NCBI GenBank assembly: GCA_031288575.1
Contig: JAITRD010000220.1
Span: forward strand, 1 to 7,314
Length of the DNA: 7,314 bases
DNA from: Treponema sp.
GTDB taxonomy: Bacteria; Spirochaetota; Spirochaetia; Treponematales; Breznakiellaceae
Direction: 5' to 3'
A program made the translations under genes and the position numbers. Of the stretch, positions 1 to 5,543 are shown piece by piece. The number at the start of each line of letters is the position of its first letter. Within the stretch, counting starts at the first letter, position 1. Below the pieces are notes generated by a model. The model did no database searches. It was given only the letters and a program-made list of their open reading frames with translations, and was not told the DNA's origin.

Positions 1-14
1 ACGGAACAATAAGG

Positions 15-149
15 CCGGCTGGGTGGGAAAAATCCCCGTGGGGGGCACTTGACCGAAGCTTTGCACCACCTGACCCTCTCGGGAGCAAAGAGAAACCTAC
101 TGGTGCAAAGCAAGCGTGCCCCCCACGGGGATTTTTCCCACCCAGCCGG
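15..149 (+). repeat. Long hairpin of copy 1 (34-bp perfect stem)
   Basis: The arms 15-48 and 116-149 pair perfectly over 34 bp, and G14 with T150 could add a wobble pair in RNA. Inside, after an asymmetric internal loop, GCTTTGCACCA (58-68) pairs with TGGTGCAAAGC (101-111) over 11 bp and closes a 32-nt terminal loop. Copy 2 folds the same way with compensatory changes, so the fold itself appears to be maintained. It could act as RNA or as extruded single-stranded DNA, for example in transposition; the sequence does not decide between these. Confidence 0.9.
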
Positions 150-155
150 TAATTT

Positions 156-183
156 TTGTTACGCTTCAACAGATGGTTATAAA
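156..183 (+). promoter_or_regulatory. Outward promoter-like sequence at the right end of copy 1
   Basis: TTGTTA (156-161) and TATAAA (178-183) are separated by 16 bp, a fair sigma-70-type promoter. It points rightward at the XRE-cupin gene, with a predicted start near 190 and a leader of about 110 nt. The same two boxes with the same spacing recur in copy 2, although the sequence between them differs. The prediction rests on sequence only. Confidence 0.5.
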
Positions 184-246
184 AGTAAATACCGGAACCT
201 GAAGACTAGACGAATCCCGGTTAAGCCGCTATTTTAAATTTTTGGA

Positions 247-272
247 GACGGAGGCGGGTTTTAAGCCCCGTC
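247..272 (+). other. Leader hairpin upstream of the XRE-cupin gene
   Basis: GACGGAGGC (247-255) can pair with GCCCCGTC (265-272) if A252 is bulged, giving an 8-bp stem with a 9-nt loop. It ends 15 nt before the Shine-Dalgarno sequence. It could slow ribosome access or protect the transcript, but no known riboswitch is recognised here. Confidence 0.35.
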
Positions 273-287
273 CCGGCAAATGCCAAT

Positions 288-294
288 GAGGAGG
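288..294 (+). promoter_or_regulatory. Ribosome binding site GAGGAGG for the XRE-cupin gene
   Basis: GAGGAGG ends four bases before the ATG at 299. The spacer is short but the complementarity to 16S rRNA is strong, which fixes the start codon. Confidence 0.8.
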
Positions 295-298
295 AACC

Positions 299-907
299 AT
301 GGCAGTTAAAAATACCCCCGGTGAACGGGTCAATGAATTATGCAAAACCTATTCAATCACCCGGGAGACCCTGGCGGAACGGAGCGGCCTTGATATTGAA
401 CTTATCCGCCGCATTGTAGAAGAGGGGCACATCCCCGATCTTGCCCCGCTGATTAAAATTTCCCGGGCCCTGGGGGTCCGGCTTGGCACTTTAATGGACG
501 ATCATGAGGAACTGGGCCCGGTCATCACCCGGTCCAAGGAGGCGGAAACAACTACCCGCTTTGTAACGGGCCTTCCCGAGGCCGGGGCGGGGAATTCCGG
601 GAAGCCTTCCGGGACTTCGGTCCGCCGGGGGCTCAATTTTAAAGCCCTGGCGGCGGATAAGGGGGGCCGCCACATGGAGCCTTTTATTGTGGACATAGAA
701 GCGGAGGCAATCCAGGAAAAATCCACCCACGAAGGGGAAGAGTTTATCCACGTTCTTTCGGGCAAACTCTCCCTGGAATACGGCAAAGATACCAGCGTCC
801 TAAACGCCGGAGATTCGGTCTATTACGATTCTATCGTACCCCACCGCCTTCTTTCGGCGGATAAAAACCCGGTGCGGATCCTGGCGGTTATTTATACCCC
901 GGTATAA
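299..907 (+). CDS. XRE-family transcriptional regulator with C-terminal cupin domain
   Basis: The 202-residue product has an N-terminal XRE/Cro-type helix-turn-helix at about residues 8-68: ERVNELCKTYSITRETLAER, then a second helix set ending near RALGVRLGTLMDD. A variable Gly/Ser-rich linker (about 80-125) follows, then a single cupin_2 domain (about 127-202). Cupin motif 1 is visible as H144, E148 and H151 ahead of LSGK, and motif 2 as G171 and H182, so a metal or small-ligand site is plausible. HTH-cupin proteins are cytoplasmic repressors or activators whose cupin domain binds a small effector; relatives include SutR and PuuR, and others occur beside acyl-CoA synthetase genes. The effector cannot be read from this sequence. 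The gene is monocistronic here, between two element copies, and its usual metabolic partner is not in the window. The start is set by the GAGGAGG at 288. Confidence 0.9.
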   Translation: MAVKNTPGERVNELCKTYSITRETLAERSGLDIELIRRIVEEGHIPDLAPLIKISRALGVRLGTLMDDHEELGPVITRSKEAETTTRFVTGLPEAGAGNSGKPSGTSVRRGLNFKALAADKGGRHMEPFIVDIEAEAIQEKSTHEGEEFIHVLSGKLSLEYGKDTSVLNAGDSVYYDSIVPHRLLSADKNPVRILAVIYTPV

Positions 908-927
908 ATCTATCCCCGGAGCCTTCG

Positions 928-962
928 GCTAAACTTGACCCGCATTGCGGGTCGAGTTTAGC
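928..962. terminator. 16-bp palindrome downstream of the XRE-cupin gene
   Basis: GCTAAACTTGACCCGC (928-943) and its near-complement (947-962) form a 16-bp stem with one G-T pair and a 3-nt ATT loop. It lies 21 bp after the XRE-cupin stop codon. It is stable enough to act as a transcript end or stability element, but no T-tract follows, so it is not a standard intrinsic terminator. Its core GACCC...GGGTC also occurs in the small hairpin inside element copy 2 (1212-1228), so it may instead be a dispersed palindromic repeat. Confidence 0.5.
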
Positions 963-984
963 GCAGACGTAAACGCCACAGGGT

Positions 985-993
985 GAACCGGGG
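985..993. repeat. Left target-site duplication of element copy 2
   Basis: GAACCGGGG directly abuts the left terminal repeat and is repeated exactly at 1381-1389 directly after the right terminal repeat. A perfect 9-bp direct repeat at both outer edges of an inverted-repeat element is the mark of transposition. Confidence 0.85.
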
Positions 994-1015
994 CAGGGCT
1001 CCTGCATTTACTTTT
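994..1015 (+). repeat. Left terminal inverted repeat of copy 2
   Basis: These 22 bases are the reverse complement of 1359-1380 except at T1003. They begin CAGGGCTCC at the outer edge and end in ACTTTT. The match stops inward of this point unless a gap is allowed. Confidence 0.85.
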
Positions 1016-1177
1016 AACGTAAGCCGCAAAAGAAAAACCCTATGACAGCGGAGCATTAAGCCGTTCACTCCTCCCTTGCGGCAGATAGCCCGGCATCTCC
1101 CTCTCATCCGGAAATCTCTTTCCCCCCAAAGGCCCTGCCTTTACCGCTTAAACCTCCCCCCGAACGGAACAATAAGG

Positions 1178-1327
1178 CCGGCTGGGCGGGCAAAATTCCC
1201 CAGGGGGGCAGAGGACCCTGCGGGTCCTAAGACCGAAGCTTTGCACCATCCGACCCTCAAGAACACCAACAAAGCCTTCTCGTGCAAAGCAAGCGTGCCC
1301 CCTGGGGAATTTTACCCGCCCAGCCGG
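1178..1327 (+). repeat. Long hairpin of copy 2, covarying with copy 1
   Basis: The arms 1178-1210 and 1296-1327 form 31 Watson-Crick pairs, with one C-A mismatch (1191/1314) and one bulged G in the G-run. Four pairs differ from copy 1 on both sides while staying paired: T24-A140 became C1187-G1318, C34-G130 became T1197-A1308, G38-C126 became C1201-G1304, and T39-A125 became A1202-T1303. The inner stem is GCTTTGCAC (1238-1246) with GTGCAAAGC (1282-1290). Confidence 0.9.
1212..1228 (+). repeat. Small hairpin inserted in the internal loop of copy 2
   Basis: AGGACCC (1212-1218) and GGGTCCT (1222-1228) form a 7-bp stem with a TGC loop. Copy 1 has no counterpart at the matching position (49-52), so this is an insertion of about 20 bp in copy 2 or a loss from copy 1. 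The GACCC/GGGTC core is shared with the palindrome at 928-962. Confidence 0.7.
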
Positions 1328-1333
1328 TCATTT

Positions 1334-1361
1334 TTGTTAAAGTTCAACGGTTGGTTATAAA
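1334..1361 (+). promoter_or_regulatory. Outward promoter-like sequence at the right end of copy 2
   Basis: TTGTTA (1334-1339) and TATAAA (1356-1361) are 16 bp apart, exactly as in copy 1. The predicted start is near 1368, about 48 nt ahead of the AraC-type ATG, so the element could supply transcription to that gene. Another possible native promoter is TTGCGC (1401) with TATAAA (1422), but its start would fall inside the annotated coding region. Confidence 0.5.
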
Positions 1362-1380
1362 AGTAAATGCGGGAGCCCTG
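1359..1380 (-). repeat. Right terminal inverted repeat of copy 2
   Basis: This is the inverted partner of 994-1015, ending GGAGCCCTG at the outer edge. The corresponding copy 1 terminus (181-201) is one base shorter and more diverged. Confidence 0.85.
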
Positions 1381-1389
1381 GAACCGGGG
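1381..1389. repeat. Right target-site duplication of element copy 2
   Basis: This is an exact copy of GAACCGGGG at 985-993. Removing one duplicate plus 994-1380 rebuilds the likely pre-insertion sequence, which would place the AraC-type ATG about 35 bp after the start of this 9-mer. Confidence 0.85.
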
Positions 1390-1415
1390 GTTAGAAAATA
1401 TTGCGCATTTTATAA

Positions 1416-3521
1416 ATGGATTATAAAATATACCCTGTGTTGGCAGACAGTATTTTAAAACAAATCATTCAGAAAAAAAGTGTTTTGCGGGTATGGCTTA
1501 TATCATATTTGTTAGTCCTCGTTTTGCCCCTGCTGGTAAGCCTGATGATTTATTCCACCGCCATAACCGTTGTCAGGGGAAACGCGGAAAAAATAAATAC
1601 CATTGCCCTTTCCCAGACCGGGATAGCCCTGGACCAGATTTTTTCCGATGTCTACGCCGCGGGCAGGCGGATCTTGAATCAAGAAGCGGTCACTTCCCTG
1701 ACCTATGCGGAAAGGCCCCTAACTTCCTTTAAACGTGAAAAAATCGGCAAACTCCAGGCCGGCCTTGACGAATACGCGGCCCAGGGGAACTATTTCCGGA
1801 AAATTTACGTTTATTTCAGATACGGGAATTTCGCGGCCTCCACCGAGGGCTTATACGGAACAGAGGCTTTCCTGAAGGATCTGGAAAGGGAAGCCGGCGC
1901 CGGTTCGCCGGTCTTGTCCTGGATCCAAGTCGGCCAGCAGTTTCAGGCGTATATGGCCTATTCCCCGCCCGCCCCTCAGGCAAGGGCCCCCCGGGCAGAC
2001 AAGCTCATTGTTATCATGAGCGATACCCCCAATGGGTCCGTGCCGGACGTGGTATGTTTTTTTGTTATGGACTATAAGCCGGTCTATGCCCTGCTTGATA
2101 ACTACGAAAACAAAGGGGGAAATGAATCCAGGTACCTGTGGCTTTTTTCCCCCCGGGAGGGCCGGGTTATCTGTTCCGATTCCTCCTTTCAGCTTGCCCG
2201 GGATTTTGATCCTGATTTTTCGGCGGATTCCGCTTATATAAAAAACCTTAAGGCGCGGAACATGGCGGTTACCGTGGCACAGTCCCAAATGAGCGGCTGG
2301 ACCCTGGTTTCCGCCATTCCCTTCCGCCAGTACGCGAAAGAATTAAGCCGGATACACCGGGTCTATCTTATATATCTGGGCATATGCCTGGGGGCGGGGC
2401 TTTTAATTTCCCTTGTTTTCGCCCAAAAAAACTACAGGCCGCTCCGGCGCCTTTCCGCTATCCTGGACGCTTCTTCCCTCGAACGGCAGGGAAAGCCGGG
2501 TTACCGCAGCGAATTTGACTATCTGGCGGATTCCATCGTTTTGCTCCTGGAAAAAAAGCAGGGTTATGAGAAGGAAATTGACCGGCAGCGGATGCTGCTT
2601 TCCGAAGGCAAGCTGGTTAAAATGATGCGGGGCGAGATTTACAGCGCCCGCGCCTTTGAGGCTGCCTGCAAGGAATATAGCTTTAATTTTCCGGGCAAGG
2701 GTTTTTTGATCGTCGGCATTGCCGTTAATGAATACAGCGGCGGCATATATCAGGGGGAAGACGAAGCTTCCGCCGAAGATTTGGTCGATATGCTCCATCT
2801 GGCCATAGGGTACGTTTTTGAAGAGATGCTCCGCCCCTTTTGCGCCGGTTACCCCTGCCGTTATGATGACAATATTTTTATTGTCGCCTCCCGGCGCAAC
2901 GCTGAAGACAGGGACAGGGAAACGGCGGAAAAAGATGCGGACGGCGCGGCCTTTACGGAGAGACTAAAGGGCATCTGCCGGGAAGGGGAGGCGGTTATCC
3001 GGGCGCGTTTTGCCGTGAAGGTGTCGGTATACATAAGCGGGGTGTACGCGGAAAGGCAAAGCGGCGCCATGGACATCCACGACGCCTTTGAGGAAACGAT
3101 CTGGGGGCTTTCTCAAATTAAGGACTTCCATGAACAGGAAACGGTAAAAAGCAAGGAAGATATCCAAAACGCCGCGGCGGCCGAGGACGACACGGTGCCC
3201 CTTCATGCAGAGATTGTGCGGTATATCAACGATCAATACGCTAATCCCAATTTGAGCGTTACCCTCATTGCGGATCATTTTTGCTTCAGCAAATCTTATC
3301 TGTTCCGGGCATTCAAAAAGGGCGAAAACTGCGGCATCCTGGATTATATCCACCAGCGCCGGGTTGAGGAAGCAAAAATTCTGCTCCGCAATTCCGCCGC
3401 CGGCATTAATGAAATTGCCGCCAAAATCGGTTATACCAACGGGCTTACCCTGATCCGGGCCTTTAAACGGCTGGAGGGGATAACGCCGACAGTGTACCGC
3501 CATATAGCCGGCAGGAACTGA
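1416..3521 (+). CDS. Membrane-anchored AraC-family transcriptional regulator
   Basis: The 701-residue product starts with a cytoplasmic tail and transmembrane helix 1 (about 27-50). A roughly 260-residue extracytoplasmic region that may be a Cache-type sensor follows, then helix 2 (about 316-336). Next come a HAMP-like juxtamembrane stretch (NYRPLRRL, 339-346), a cytoplasmic linker and middle domain (about 365-590), and an AraC double helix-turn-helix (about 596-697, with IAAKIGYTN at 667-675 and GITPTVYR at 688-695). No receiver or histidine kinase domain is seen, so it is a one-component transmembrane sensor-regulator. This is a layout common beside LplA/LplB/YtcP operons, and control of the convergent transport genes is inferred from that. 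The ATG at 1416 follows an in-frame TAA directly and has no clear Shine-Dalgarno sequence. GTG at 1437 or TTG at 1440 are alternatives with equally poor sites. The mobile element ends 35 bp upstream. Confidence 0.9.
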   Translation: MDYKIYPVLADSILKQIIQKKSVLRVWLISYLLVLVLPLLVSLMIYSTAITVVRGNAEKINTIALSQTGIALDQIFSDVYAAGRRILNQEAVTSLTYAERPLTSFKREKIGKLQAGLDEYAAQGNYFRKIYVYFRYGNFAASTEGLYGTEAFLKDLEREAGAGSPVLSWIQVGQQFQAYMAYSPPAPQARAPRADKLIVIMSDTPNGSVPDVVCFFVMDYKPVYALLDNYENKGGNESRYLWLFSPREGRVICSDSSFQLARDFDPDFSADSAYIKNLKARNMAVTVAQSQMSGWTLVSAIPFRQYAKELSRIHRVYLIYLGICLGAGLLISLVFAQKNYRPLRRLSAILDASSLERQGKPGYRSEFDYLADSIVLLLEKKQGYEKEIDRQRMLLSEGKLVKMMRGEIYSARAFEAACKEYSFNFPGKGFLIVGIAVNEYSGGIYQGEDEASAEDLVDMLHLAIGYVFEEMLRPFCAGYPCRYDDNIFIVASRRNAEDRDRETAEKDADGAAFTERLKGICREGEAVIRARFAVKVSVYISGVYAERQSGAMDIHDAFEETIWGLSQIKDFHEQETVKSKEDIQNAAAAEDDTVPLHAEIVRYINDQYANPNLSVTLIADHFCFSKSYLFRAFKKGENCGILDYIHQRRVEEAKILLRNSAAGINEIAAKIGYTNGLTLIRAFKRLEGITPTVYRHIAGRN

Positions 3522-3537
3522 ACCGGCTTTCCCGGTT
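3521..3537. terminator. Weak hairpin between convergent genes
   Basis: AACCGG (3521-3526) and CCGGTT (3532-3537) form a 6-bp stem with a 5-nt loop in the 21-bp gap between the AraC-type stop and the ytcP stop. It could serve both strands, but it is short and lacks a clear T-tract on either strand. Confidence 0.3.
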
Positions 3538-3542
3538 TCCCC

Positions 3543-4424
3543 TCAGCCCTTTACCGAACCTATCATAACCCCTGTTACAAAATATTTTTGCACAAAGGGA
3601 TAAATCACCAGCATGGGCAAGGTAGCTACCATAATCGTCGAATATTTAATCAGGGGCCGGTAAATTTCCATATCCGTCGCTTCCTGAGCCGCCTGGATAG
3701 ACTGTTCGGAACTGAGGATGACAATTTCCCGCAGGGTAAGCTGGAGCGGGAAAAGGGAACGGTCCCGCAGGTACAGGGATGCGTTGAACCAGGCGTTCCA
3801 GTGATGAATTGCGTAAAACAATACAATAACCGCCACCGTGGCGGTAGATACGGGAAGAACGACCTGGGTCAAAATCCGTATATGCCCCGCCCCGTCGATG
3901 ATCGCCGCCTCCGAAAGGGCATCGGGAATTGATGAAAAGGCGGTCCGCATGATAATGATATTGTAAACCGATACGGCTCCCGGGATAATCAGGCTGATAA
4001 TAGAATCAAGCAGCCCAAGGTTTCTGACCACCATGTAGGTCGGGATCAGGCCGCCGCTAAAAATCATGGTAAAAGTAACCATCAGCACAATCGGCGCTTT
4101 GAAAAGCAAATTCTTTAAAGAAAGGACATAGGCCGCAAGGATGGTCATGAGGGTGCCAAAACTGGTGGCGGCGGTTACAATGATAATGGTATTGATATAG
4201 GAACGCAGGATGGTACTGTTGTTCATCACCAGTTTATAGCCCCCCAGGGTCGGCATTCCCAGGGGTTTAAAAAGCAGGCCGCTAAAAGCCGAAAGTTTAA
4301 AGGGATCGCTTATTGAACCCATCAGAACATGCCAGACGGGCAGTAAAAAAACAGCGGAAAGCAACAAAAGCCCTATCACGTTAAAAAGGGTAAAGATTTT
4401 TTCCCCTATGGATTGTTTTTTCAT
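3543..4424 (-). CDS. ytcP: Sugar-type ABC transporter permease, YtcP-like
   Basis: The 293-residue inner-membrane protein belongs to the MalG-like permease group of carbohydrate uptake transporters. About six hydrophobic helices are visible, at about 10-34, 76-100, 111-130, 140-160, 192-207 and 261-278. The coupling-helix signature EAAIIDGAG is at 172-180, followed by LP at 190-191; it would contact the ATPase. The C-terminus FVTGVMIGSVKG is typical of YtcP proteins. The start at 4424 is preferred because AAGGAG lies 8 bp upstream. A start 13 codons further up would overlap the end of lplB and has no such site. It is the last gene of the operon, 19 bp after lplB. The substrate is not readable from the sequence; oligosaccharides or uronates are typical for the family. 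Confidence 0.92.
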   Translation of the reverse strand: MKKQSIGEKIFTLFNVIGLLLLSAVFLLPVWHVLMGSISDPFKLSAFSGLLFKPLGMPTLGGYKLVMNNSTILRSYINTIIIVTAATSFGTLMTILAAYVLSLKNLLFKAPIVLMVTFTMIFSGGLIPTYMVVRNLGLLDSIISLIIPGAVSVYNIIIMRTAFSSIPDALSEAAIIDGAGHIRILTQVVLPVSTATVAVIVLFYAIHHWNAWFNASLYLRDRSLFPLQLTLREIVILSSEQSIQAAQEATDMEIYRPLIKYSTIMVATLPMLVIYPFVQKYFVTGVMIGSVKG

Positions 4425-4432
4425 GTTCCTTG

Positions 4433-4438
4433 CTCCTT
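4433..4438 (-). promoter_or_regulatory. Ribosome binding site of ytcP
   Basis: AAGGAG on the minus strand, 8 bp before the ATG at 4424. It sits in the gap after the lplB stop codon and decides the choice of start. Confidence 0.75.
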
Positions 4439-4443
4439 TACCG

Positions 4444-5415
4444 TTACCACAAACTTGTTTCACTGAATTTGCGGCTGATTTTGTTGGCGCCGATCAGCAT
4501 AAGAAAATTGATCGCCGAATTAAACAAATTTACCGCCGTTGAATAACTGTAATTATTATCAATCACCCCAACCCGGTAGGTATAGCTTGATATCACATCC
4601 GCCGTTTCATAAGTTGCCGGAGAGTACATCAAAATTGTTTTTTCAAACCCGACGCTCATGATCTGCCCAAGCCTTAGGATGAGGAGGATGACAATGGTTG
4701 AAGCGATGCCCGGCAGGGTAACGTGCAAAGTCTGCTTCCACCGTCCCGCCCCGTCAATCCACGCGGCTTCGTAAAGTTCCGGATCAATGCCGGAAAGGGC
4801 GGCCATAAAAATAATGCTGTTGTAGCCAAGATGCTGCCACATATTCGATCCGACATAAAGGGTGCGGAACCACTCGGGCCGGGAAATCAAAGCGCCCCCC
4901 TTATCCCCAAAAAAACCGGCCAGTTTTGTCAGAATCCCCTGGGATTTGGTAAAGTCGATAAGAATGCTCACCACCACTACCACCGAGATAAAATAGGGCA
5001 GGTAGGATATGGTCTGCACGGTTTTTTTAAACTTTTTGTTTTTTACCTCGTTCAGGCAGAGGGCAAACACAATCGGCAGGGGAAAAGAAAATACTAATCC
5101 GTAAAAACTGATAAGCAGGGTATTCCGAAGCAAACGCCAAAAATAAACCGAATTAAAAAACCGGACAAAATGCTCAAATCCCAGCCACCGGCTGCCAAAA
5201 ATTCCCCTGCGCACGCTGAAGTCCTGAAAGGCCATTAATACGCCGCCCATGGGCAGGTAATGAAAAAGAAAAAAATAGATTATCACCGGCAGCACTAAAA
5301 AATAGGCGGCATGATTTAATTGCAAATCCTTTAAAACGGCCTTTTTTGTTTTTGTCCCGAAGATTCCGCGCCTGAAGGGGAGACGAGTTTTATTTTGCTT
5401 CATTTTCTGTTTCAT
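4444..5415 (-). CDS. lplB: Sugar-type ABC transporter permease, LplB-like
   Basis: The 323-residue inner-membrane protein is the MalF-like partner of the YtcP-type permease. The first helix is YFLVLPVIIYFFLFHYLP at about 38-55, and others lie at about 99-121, 136-155, 236-253 and 294-311. The ATPase-coupling motif EAAWIDGAG is at 216-224, with LP at 234-235. The sequence LPMGGVLMAFQDF just after the first helix is typical of LplB. The reading frame is open further upstream to 5679, but that part overlaps the end of the binding-protein gene and has no membrane-protein character. The ATG at 5415 is chosen because AAGGA lies 7 bp ahead; ATG codons at 5433 and 5403 are alternatives. It is followed 19 bp later by ytcP. 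Length and topology fit an intact gene. Confidence 0.92.
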   Translation of the reverse strand: MKQKMKQNKTRLPFRRGIFGTKTKKAVLKDLQLNHAAYFLVLPVIIYFFLFHYLPMGGVLMAFQDFSVRRGIFGSRWLGFEHFVRFFNSVYFWRLLRNTLLISFYGLVFSFPLPIVFALCLNEVKNKKFKKTVQTISYLPYFISVVVVVSILIDFTKSQGILTKLAGFFGDKGGALISRPEWFRTLYVGSNMWQHLGYNSIIFMAALSGIDPELYEAAWIDGAGRWKQTLHVTLPGIASTIVILLILRLGQIMSVGFEKTILMYSPATYETADVISSYTYRVGVIDNNYSYSTAVNLFNSAINFLMLIGANKISRKFSETSLW

Positions 5416-5422
5416 TGCTTCA

Positions 5423-5427
5423 TCCTT
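5423..5427 (-). promoter_or_regulatory. Ribosome binding site of lplB
   Basis: AAGGA on the minus strand, 7 bp before the ATG at 5415. No comparable site precedes the upstream ATG at 5433, so this site decides the start. Confidence 0.65.
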
Positions 5428-5447
5428 ATACATTGTTTGATTAACAA

Positions 5448-5478
5448 CGGGACGGACCTTAGCCGCGGGTCCGTCCCG
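5448..5478 (-). terminator. Intercistronic hairpin upstream of lplB
   Basis: CGGGACGGACC and GGTCCGTCCCG form a perfect 11-bp GC-rich stem with a 9-nt loop, followed on the transcribed minus strand by TTGTTAATC. It lies between the binding-protein stop and the lplB start. It may attenuate transcription or block 3' decay, giving more binding protein than permease, as is common in such operons. The T-run is too weak to call it a full terminator. Confidence 0.55.
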
Positions 5479-5511
5479 GGTAAAAACAGTCCTTGCCTCA
5501 ACGGCGGACAG

Positions 5512-5534
5512 CCGGGAAACAGCCAGGTTCCCGG
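5512..5534 (-). other. Second hairpin just after the binding-protein gene
   Basis: CCGGGAA and TTCCCGG form a 7-bp stem with a 9-nt loop, 9 bp after the stop codon of the binding-protein gene. An alternative 5-bp stem (5530-5534 with 5538-5542) uses the same bases, so the two folds exclude each other. Together with the next hairpin it may protect the upstream mRNA. Confidence 0.35.
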
Positions 5535-5543
5535 ATGCCGGGC

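Larger units (their letters stand above)
1..201 (+). mobile_element. MITE-like repeat, copy 1, left end cut by the window edge
   Basis: This stretch is homologous to 1164-1380 of the complete copy further right. Both share the long stem, the inner GCTTTGCAC / GTGCAAAGC stem, the TTGTTA...TATAAA promoter-like sequence and the terminal repeat. By comparison with copy 2, about 170 bp of the left end lies outside the window. The right terminus (181-201) matches the copy 2 terminus with a few substitutions and one missing base. The nine bases after it, AAGACTAGA (202-210), would be the target duplication if copy 1 inserted as copy 2 did; the left duplicate is off-window, so this is a prediction. 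No transposase gene is visible. The two copies differ by many substitutions plus a roughly 20-bp insertion, so they did not arise by a recent local duplication. Confidence 0.8.
994..1380 (+). mobile_element. Complete 387-bp MITE-like element, copy 2
   Basis: The element is bounded by 22-bp terminal inverted repeats (994-1015 and 1359-1380, 21 of 22 matching, both starting CAGGGCTCC when read inward). It is flanked by the 9-bp duplication GAACCGGGG. There is no transposase and no credible coding sequence, so it must be moved by an enzyme encoded elsewhere. The left half (1016-1177) is pyrimidine-rich on this strand with one small hairpin (AAAGGC 1128-1133 / GCCTTT 1137-1142). The right half holds the long stem-loop and an outward promoter-like sequence. 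Nine-bp duplications occur in several IS groups (IS1, IS4/Tn10, IS903 among them), so the parent family cannot be named. This element accounts for most of the roughly 500-bp gene-free stretch 908-1415. Confidence 0.85.

Noticed and set aside
49..237. Open frame of 62 codons across element copy 1
   Set aside because: It runs through the hairpin. The matching part of copy 2 changes reading frame between the shared TEALHH segment and the right arm, so no protein is conserved.
1076..1360. Open frame of 94 codons inside element copy 2
   Set aside because: It is a by-product of the stem-loop sequence, has no ribosome binding site, is Pro/Arg-rich and is not kept in frame in copy 1.
1..1380. The folded repeats as integron attC sites
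   Set aside because: The ends lack the RYYYAAC / GTTRRRY core pair, no integrase or cassette array is seen, and terminal repeats with a target duplication point to transposition.
4425..4463. Longer YtcP start 13 codons upstream
   Set aside because: It overlaps the lplB stop region, lacks a Shine-Dalgarno sequence and adds residues unlike the family N-terminus; the ATG at 4424 has AAGGAG at good spacing.
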